Assembly: GCA_041481445.1 (NCBI GenBank)
Contig: JBGPBV010000007.1
Span: 1 to 64,000, forward strand
DNA length: 64,000 bases
Direction: 5' to 3'
Source of the DNA: AA29 sp041481445
GTDB lineage: Bacteria; Acidobacteriota; Vicinamibacteria; Fen-336
The notes under the pieces are model-generated. The model had not been told where the DNA came from and searched no databases. It worked only from the letters and a program-made list of their open reading frames with translations. Below are positions 59,088-64,000 of the stretch, one piece after another (position 1 is the first letter of the stretch; each line of letters starts with the position of its first letter). A program made the position numbers and the translations under genes.

Positions 59088-60254
59088 ATGGCTCGATTGT
59101 CGGACGAAGTGCGCGGCCTCCACGGCGACCTGGTCGCTCTCCGCCGCGAGCTGCACCAGCACCCCGAGCTCGCCTACGCGGAGACGCGCACCGCCGCCCG
59201 CGTGGCCGAGATCCTCCGCGGGAGCGGCCTGGAGGTGCGAACGGGCGTGGGCGGCACCGGAGTGATCGCCAGCCTCGGCAAGGGCGGTGGACCCGCCGTC
59301 CTGCTGCGCGCGGACATGGACGCCCTCCCCATCCAGGAGGACAGCGCCGCCCCCTACGCCTCGCGCGTGCCCGGCGTCATGCACGCCTGCGGGCACGACG
59401 GGCACGTGGCGATGGCGGTGACGGCGGCGCGGGCCCTCCTCGCCCGCGGCGTGGCGGGGAGGGTGCGCGTCCTGTTCCAGCCCGCGGAGGAGGGCGAGGG
59501 GGGCGCGCAGGCGGTGATCCGCGACGGCGGGCTCGAGGGGGTCGACGTCGTGCTGGGCGTGCACCTCTGGAACGAGCTGCCGGTGGGCACCATCGGGGTG
59601 AAGGCGGGACCGCTCATGGCCGCGGCGGACCGCCTCCGCATCGTCGTGCACGGCCGCGGGGGCCACGGCGGCAAGCCGCACCGCGCCGCGGACCCGATCG
59701 TGGCCGCGGCCCAGGTGGTGACGGCGCTGCAGACGGTGGTGGCGCGCGAGGTCTCGCCGGTGGAGCCGGCGGTGGTGACCATCGGCGCCATCCACGGCGG
59801 CCAGGCCTTCAACGTCATCCCGGACGAGGTCGTGCTCACGGGGACCATCCGCACCTTCGACGCCGTTCTGCGCCGGTCGATGCCGGAGCGCATCGCGCGC
59901 GTGGCCGGCGGCGTGGCCCGCGCCCTCCAGTGCCGGGCGGAGGTCGAGGTCAAGGCCGGCAACCCGCCCGTGATCAACCACCCGGACGTGGCCGAGATCG
60001 CGCGGCGGGCCGCCCTCCGCGTGGTGGACGAGGAGCACGTCCGGCCTCCGGAGCCGACCATGGGGGGCGAGGACATGGCCGTCTACTTCGAGAAGGTGCC
60101 CGGCTGCTTCGTGTTCGTGGGCTCCGCCAACGCCGCCCGCGGCCTGGACCAGCCGCACCACAGCCCGCGCTTCGACTTCGACGAGGAGGCGCTGCCCATC
60201 GGCTGCGAGTTCCTGCTCGCCGCGGCCGAGGAGGCGATCCGCGCGCGGGGCTAG
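59088..60254 (+). CDS. M20D-family N-acyl-amino-acid amidohydrolase
   Basis: A 388-residue metal-dependent peptidase of the hippurate/IAA-amino-acid hydrolase group (M20D). The dinuclear zinc site residues are visible: MDALPIQED, MHACGHDGHVAM, QPAEEGEGGA, and the His near the end HHSPRFDFDE. The dimerisation domain with HGRGGHGGKPH lies at about 184-295. It removes acyl groups from amino acids or cleaves dipeptide-like amides. A short gene lies between it and an enolase-superfamily gene, opposite in strand. Confidence 0.9.
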   Translation: MARLSDEVRGLHGDLVALRRELHQHPELAYAETRTAARVAEILRGSGLEVRTGVGGTGVIASLGKGGGPAVLLRADMDALPIQEDSAAPYASRVPGVMHACGHDGHVAMAVTAARALLARGVAGRVRVLFQPAEEGEGGAQAVIRDGGLEGVDVVLGVHLWNELPVGTIGVKAGPLMAAADRLRIVVHGRGGHGGKPHRAADPIVAAAQVVTALQTVVAREVSPVEPAVVTIGAIHGGQAFNVIPDEVVLTGTIRTFDAVLRRSMPERIARVAGGVARALQCRAEVEVKAGNPPVINHPDVAEIARRAALRVVDEEHVRPPEPTMGGEDMAVYFEKVPGCFVFVGSANAARGLDQPHHSPRFDFDEEALPIGCEFLLAAAEEAIRARG

Positions 60255-60255
60255 C

Positions 60256-60573
60256 TCAGGGCGTGCCGCGCGACTCGATGAAGTTGAGGATCGCGAACAC
60301 CACGAGGGCCACGAACACCGCGATCCCCAGGTAGAGGTACGCGCGGCGGTCCTTGCCCTTCACGCCGTCCCGGAGGTCGCGCGCCTGGCGCTCGGCCACG
60401 CGGTCCGGCGGCTCCACGACCAGCTCCGGCGGGGGGCGCAGGGCGGCGGAGGCGGCGCCGGCCAGGGCGGCCTGCGGCACCAGGCGATCGACCTCCACCG
60501 GGGCGATCGCGGTCGGGTCGCGCGGCAACTCCCGGTGGCGACGCTTGGCGCGATGGCGGTGACGGCGGCTCAT
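60256..60573 (-). CDS. Small tail-anchored membrane protein
   Basis: A 105-residue protein with an Arg/His-rich N-terminus (SRRHRHRAKRRHRELP), a Pro-rich middle and a C-terminal hydrophobic helix (YLYLGIAVFVALVVFAILNF, about 79-98). It has no recognised family. The ATG 60573 gives this basic start. Its stop is one base after the convergent amidohydrolase stop. It may be translated with the epimerase gene upstream, 44 bases away. Confidence 0.6.
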   Translation of the reverse strand: MSRRHRHRAKRRHRELPRDPTAIAPVEVDRLVPQAALAGAASAALRPPPELVVEPPDRVAERQARDLRDGVKGKDRRAYLYLGIAVFVALVVFAILNFIESRGTP

Positions 60574-60617
60574 GTCGTGGCCCCCGCGGGCGGCCCAATC
60601 GTACCCAGGCCCGGCGC

Positions 60618-61706
60618 TTATGCAACCCAGGCCCGCCGGGCCACGGTGGCGCGGTCGATGCGCGGCCAGACCAGTTCGTGGCCGATCCCGGGACGGGTCG
60701 GGACGGCGATCTGCCCCTCGGGAGACACCACGACGGGCGGGTCCACCAGGTCCTCCTCGAAGTAGCGCGCGCTGGCCGACGTGTCTCCGGGCAGGCAGAA
60801 CCCGGGCAGGGTCTGCAGATGGACGTTGGCCAGCCGGCCGATCCCGGACTCCAGCATCCCGCCGCACCAGACGGGGACACCCCGCGCGCGGCACAGGTCG
60901 TGGACGGCCAGGCTGGCCCCGAACCCGCCCAGCCGGCCCGCCTTGATGTTGATGATCCGGCAGGCCCCGAGGTCGATCGCGTGGCGGGCGTCGTCCACAG
61001 AGCGGATCGACTCGTCCAGGCAGATCGGCGTGCGCAGGTCACGCGCCAGCGTGGCATGGTCGACGATGTCGCTCCAGCCCAGCGGCTGCTCGATCATCAT
61101 GAGGCCGAACTCGTCGAGCTCGCGCAGATGGGGGGCGTCGTCGAGCGTGTACGCGCTGTTGGCGTCCACCATCAGGGGCACGCCGCCGAAGCGCGCGCGT
61201 AGCGCCCGCACCAGCCCGCAGTCGTGCCCGGGCTTGATCTTGATCTTGAGGCGCCGGTAGCCGGCCGCGAGCTCCGTCTCCACCTTGCCGAGCAGGGCCG
61301 CCTCGTCCTCCTGAAGGCCGACGGAGACGCCGGCGTCGATCGCGGTCCGGTCCCCGCCGAGGACGCGATGCAGCGGGACACCCTCGCGGCGGGCCCACAG
61401 CTCCCAGACCGCCATCTCGAGCGCCGCCTTCGCCATCTCGTGCCCGCGCACGCGGACGAGGCCGGGCAGGACCCGGCGCGGATGATCGATGTCGAGCTCG
61501 AGCAGCAGGGGCACCAGGAACTCGTCGAGGATGTGCCACACGGTGCCGTTGGTCTCGGGCAGGTAGAAGGGGTCGCGGTCGGCCACGCACTCGCCGTAGC
61601 CCGTCACACCCTCCGCGGAGACGGACACGAGCAGGAACTCCTTCCGTGTCGTCCTTCCGAACGAGGTCTCGAACGGATGGCGCAGGGGCAGGGCCAGCTC
61701 GCGCAC
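60618..61706 (-). CDS. Enolase-superfamily o-succinylbenzoate synthase / N-acylamino-acid racemase (MenC/NSAR type)
   Basis: A 362-residue enolase-superfamily enzyme. The catalytic lysines lie in RLKIKIKPGHD, metal ligands in PLMVDANSAY, MIEQPLG and PICLDESIR, and the second catalytic Lys in NIKAGRLGG. This set is shared by o-succinylbenzoate synthases and by N-succinylamino acid racemases. No other men genes lie nearby, and an amidohydrolase is adjacent, so an N-acylamino-acid racemase role is at least as likely. A GTG (61706) is used as start because of the normal N-terminus. Confidence 0.85.
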   Translation of the reverse strand: MRELALPLRHPFETSFGRTTRKEFLLVSVSAEGVTGYGECVADRDPFYLPETNGTVWHILDEFLVPLLLELDIDHPRRVLPGLVRVRGHEMAKAALEMAVWELWARREGVPLHRVLGGDRTAIDAGVSVGLQEDEAALLGKVETELAAGYRRLKIKIKPGHDCGLVRALRARFGGVPLMVDANSAYTLDDAPHLRELDEFGLMMIEQPLGWSDIVDHATLARDLRTPICLDESIRSVDDARHAIDLGACRIINIKAGRLGGFGASLAVHDLCRARGVPVWCGGMLESGIGRLANVHLQTLPGFCLPGDTSASARYFEEDLVDPPVVVSPEGQIAVPTRPGIGHELVWPRIDRATVARRAWVA

Positions 61707-61737
61707 CTCGACACGCTCGATCCTCAGCGCCCGGTCC

Positions 61738-63615
61738 TCACGAGAACCTGTGCTTGCGCATCCACAGCTCGAGGGTCAGGAGCAGCCAGAGCTGATGGCC
61801 GTGGTCGGCGCGGCGGGCCAGGTGATCGTCGTAGAGCGCGCGCACGCGCCCGACGTCGAGGCGATCGGCGAGGCGCGGCCGGTCGAGCAGGGTCTCTTCC
61901 ACCATCGGGCGCAGCTCGCCGCGGAACCACGACCCCAGCGGCACCCCGAAGCCGTGCTTCTTGCGGTCGACGATCTCGCGCGGCAAGAGCTCGGCCACCG
62001 CCTCCTTGAGCACGACCTTGCCCTTCCGGCCCCGGCGCTTGAAGCGGTCGGGCAGGCGCGCCGCGTACTCGGCCAGGGCGCGGTCGAGGAGCGGGCTGCG
62101 CGTCTCCAGCCCGTGCGCCATCGACATGCGGTCCATCTTGGGGAGCAGGTCGTCGAGCAGGTAGGTCCGCGCGTTGAGGTACAGCAGGCGCGAGAGGAGC
62201 GAGCGGCCGTGGCCTTTGGCCAGGGCCTCGCGATAGGAGGCGAGGACGTCTCCGTTGGCATGGCCCCGCAGGAGCGACGGGATGTCGCGCGGGTCGAAGA
62301 ACGTGCTCCAGCCCGCGATCCGGTCCACTTCGGGACGGCCGCCCTTGTCCGCGAACCGGCGCAGCCGCGTCAGGGGGCCGTGATGGGCGGCGCCCTTGGG
62401 GAGCGCGCGGGCCACCCCGCCCATCATCGTGCGCAACGGCCCGGGGATCTTGTCGGCCAGGAGCGCGGCCCAGAACTTGTCGTAGCCCGCGAACACCTCG
62501 TCCCCGCCGTCCCCGTTGAGGGCGACGGTGACCTCCCGCCGCGCCTCGCGCGACACGAGGTAGGTGGGCAGGGCCGAGGAGTCGCCGAACGGCTCGTCGT
62601 GATGGTGGAGCAGCGTCTCCATCAGCTCCGCGGCGTGGGGCGCGACCACCGACTCGTGATGGTCGCTGCCGATGTGCCGCGCCACCCGCGCCGCGTGCTT
62701 TCGCTCGTCGAAATAGGCGTCCCCCTCGAAGCCGACCGCGAACGTCTTCACGCGCCCGGGCACCAGGCGCGCCATGAGGGCGGCCACCGCGCTCGAATCG
62801 AGGCCGCCCGAGAGCAGCACGCCCAGGGGGACGTCGGAGACGAGGCGCTTGCGCACGGCCGCTCTCAGCAGATCGAGCACGCGCTCGGCCGCCTCCCTTG
62901 GCCCGACCGCGGCCTCCTCGCCCTCCGGGGGGAAGGCCAGGTCCCAGTAGCGCCGGGGCGCGCCCACGCCGTGGGCGTCCGCGATCATCAGGGACGCGGG
63001 CGGGAGCTTGCGGATGCCGCGGAACAGCGTGTGCGGGGTCGGCACGTAGCCGAAGGCGAGGTATTCGCCGAGGCGCTCCTCCGCCATCTCCGCGGGCGCG
63101 CCCGCGGCGAGCAGGGCCTTGATCTCGGAGCCGAAGACCAGCCGCCGCTCGTCCGACCAGTAGTAGAGCGGCTTCTTGCCGAAGGGGTCGCGGGCGAGCA
63201 GGAGACGGCGGCGGCCCGCGTCCCAGATGGCGAGCGCGAACATGCCGTCGAGGGCGGGGATGATCTCGTCGCCCTTCTCCTCGTATCCATGGGCGATCGC
63301 CTCGGTGTCGCCGTGGGTACGGAAGGTGTGCCGGGGCGCCAGCTCGGCGCGCAGCTCCTGGAAGTTGTAGATCTCGCCGTTGAGCATCACCTGCACGCGT
63401 CCGTCCTCGCCGCCCAGCGGCTGGTTGGCCGCCTCGCTCAGGTCGATGATCGAGAGCCGGCGATGGACGAGGCCGAGGGCGGGCGTGCCCGCGTGGTCCT
63501 CGAACGTGCCCTGGGCGTCGGGACCGCGATGGCACAGCGTGGCCCCCATGCGCTGGAGCAGCTCGACGTCGGCAGGCGCGCCGTCGAACCGGAGGACGCC
63601 GGCAATGCCGCACAT
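61738..63615 (-). CDS. asnB: Glutamine-hydrolysing asparagine synthase AsnB
   Basis: A 625-residue two-domain enzyme. The N-terminal glutamine amidotransferase domain begins MCGIAGVLRFDG, with Cys2 as nucleophile. The C-terminal synthetase domain carries the ATP pyrophosphatase loop LLSGGLDSSAVAAL and the NGDGGDEVFAGYDKF block. It converts aspartate to asparagine. Homologues of this length are also used in polysaccharide or amide-forming pathways, so housekeeping asparagine synthesis is likely but not certain. It lies 31 bases upstream of the epimerase gene. Confidence 0.93.
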   Translation of the reverse strand: MCGIAGVLRFDGAPADVELLQRMGATLCHRGPDAQGTFEDHAGTPALGLVHRRLSIIDLSEAANQPLGGEDGRVQVMLNGEIYNFQELRAELAPRHTFRTHGDTEAIAHGYEEKGDEIIPALDGMFALAIWDAGRRRLLLARDPFGKKPLYYWSDERRLVFGSEIKALLAAGAPAEMAEERLGEYLAFGYVPTPHTLFRGIRKLPPASLMIADAHGVGAPRRYWDLAFPPEGEEAAVGPREAAERVLDLLRAAVRKRLVSDVPLGVLLSGGLDSSAVAALMARLVPGRVKTFAVGFEGDAYFDERKHAARVARHIGSDHHESVVAPHAAELMETLLHHHDEPFGDSSALPTYLVSREARREVTVALNGDGGDEVFAGYDKFWAALLADKIPGPLRTMMGGVARALPKGAAHHGPLTRLRRFADKGGRPEVDRIAGWSTFFDPRDIPSLLRGHANGDVLASYREALAKGHGRSLLSRLLYLNARTYLLDDLLPKMDRMSMAHGLETRSPLLDRALAEYAARLPDRFKRRGRKGKVVLKEAVAELLPREIVDRKKHGFGVPLGSWFRGELRPMVEETLLDRPRLADRLDVGRVRALYDDHLARRADHGHQLWLLLTLELWMRKHRFS

Positions 63616-63631
63616 GAGCGAAAGGCCCGGC

Positions 63632-64000
63632 TTACCGGCGCGCTTCCGGCCGGGTCTTCGCCGCCGTCGTGCAGTCGCGGCAGTATCCGAAGATCTGGTG
63701 CCGATGGCCGTCGATGACGAAGCCGATGTCGGCGGCGATCTCGTCCTGGATCCGCTCGATCTCGGCGCTGGAGAACTCGAAGATCTCCCCGCACGACTTG
63801 CAGATGAAGTGGTCGTGGTGCTCGCGCTTGTACTCGCGCTCGAAGCGCGTCTGGCCCTGCAGGACGAGCTCGGTGGCGAGGCCGGCGGCCTGGAGGAGCT
63901 TGAGCGTGCGATAGACGGTGGTGCGCCCGATGTCGGAGCGGCGCTTCTGGACGAGCTGGAGCAGGTCGTCCACCGAGAGGTGGCGCTCCGAGCGCAGGAA
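63632..64000 (-). CDS. Fur/PerR-family metal-responsive repressor, N-terminus outside window
   Basis: The visible 122 codons hold the winged helix with the recognition helix RTTVYRTLKLLQAAGLATE, then the metal-binding dimer domain: KREHHDHFICKSCGEIFEF with CxxC, a HRH site in VIDGHRHQIFGYCRDC and a second CxxC. These features identify Fur-family regulators. The first frame residues at the right edge, FLRSERHLSVDDLLQL, are normal for the family, so the gene starts outside the window. Metal type (iron, zinc or peroxide) is not resolved. Confidence 0.9.
   Translation of the reverse strand, partial: FLRSERHLSVDDLLQLVQKRRSDIGRTTVYRTLKLLQAAGLATELVLQGQTRFEREYKREHHDHFICKSCGEIFEFSSAEIERIQDEIAADIGFVIDGHRHQIFGYCRDCTTAAKTRPEARR

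Noticed and set aside
1..64000. CRISPR array, transposase, integrase or phage genes
   Set aside because: No series of equal direct repeats with spacers and no DDE, tyrosine-recombinase or phage structural motifs were found.

Overview
This 64 kb window is chromosomal DNA from a very GC-rich, diderm, heterotrophic bacterium. Three kinds of protein suggest the phylum Acidobacteriota, but only as an inference: an acidobacterial-style VWA protein, a secreted VPS10/BNR-repeat protein, and a SGNH-HEAT protein. Outer-membrane and lipoprotein genes, and a MurE of the meso-diaminopimelate type, support a diderm envelope. Genes are tightly packed, with many ATGA/GTGA start-stop overlaps. No stretch over 300 bases lacks a gene. 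I see no CRISPR array, transposase, prophage or rRNA.

Layout. 1-10.3 kb: end of a tartrate/D-malate dehydrogenase, a secreted BNR-repeat protein, a phospholipase D/cardiolipin synthase, a SGNH-HEAT fusion, and a truA-TPR-VWA operon. 10.2-13.5 kb: two unknown genes, then a secreted protein with seven approximately 54-residue repeats, bracketed by a 16-bp direct repeat and next to a truncated reading frame that has its own promoter. 13.5-15.9 kb: a CAU-anticodon tRNA and a three-gene bufferin-type RiPP operon (12-cysteine precursor, DUF692 enzyme, DUF2063 partner). 16-25 kb: Zn-ribbon protein, RNase H, YfiH/LACC1-type protein and several polytopic membrane proteins, including GT39-like transferases and a membrane-fused spermidine-synthase-like protein. 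25-30.3 kb: two SGNH hydrolases, a FadL-like porin, a degenerate AcpS-like protein and a GH18-like protein. 30.3-38 kb: a MacAB-type ABC efflux operon, two envelope proteins and a B12-binding-type radical SAM protein.

38-56.6 kb: an AI-2E-type permease, then a complete minus-strand division and cell-wall (dcw) cluster in the order mraZ-mraZ-rsmH-ftsL-ftsI-murE-murF-mraY-murD-ftsW-murG-murC-ftsQ-ftsA-(small Zn ribbon)-ftsZ. murB and ddl are absent. Two consecutive mraZ genes each have their own upstream set of GTG elements at 10-bp spacing. The inner set lies immediately downstream of a near-consensus sigma-70-type promoter.

56.6-64 kb: folC, two thioredoxin-fold membrane-anchored proteins, an M20 amidohydrolase, a tail-anchored protein, an enolase-superfamily racemase/epimerase, asnB, and the start-truncated end of a Fur/PerR regulator.

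The systems most worth a second look are the 12-Cys bufferin-like operon, the duplicated mraZ control module, and the Zn-ribbon gene with structured leader between ftsA and ftsZ.
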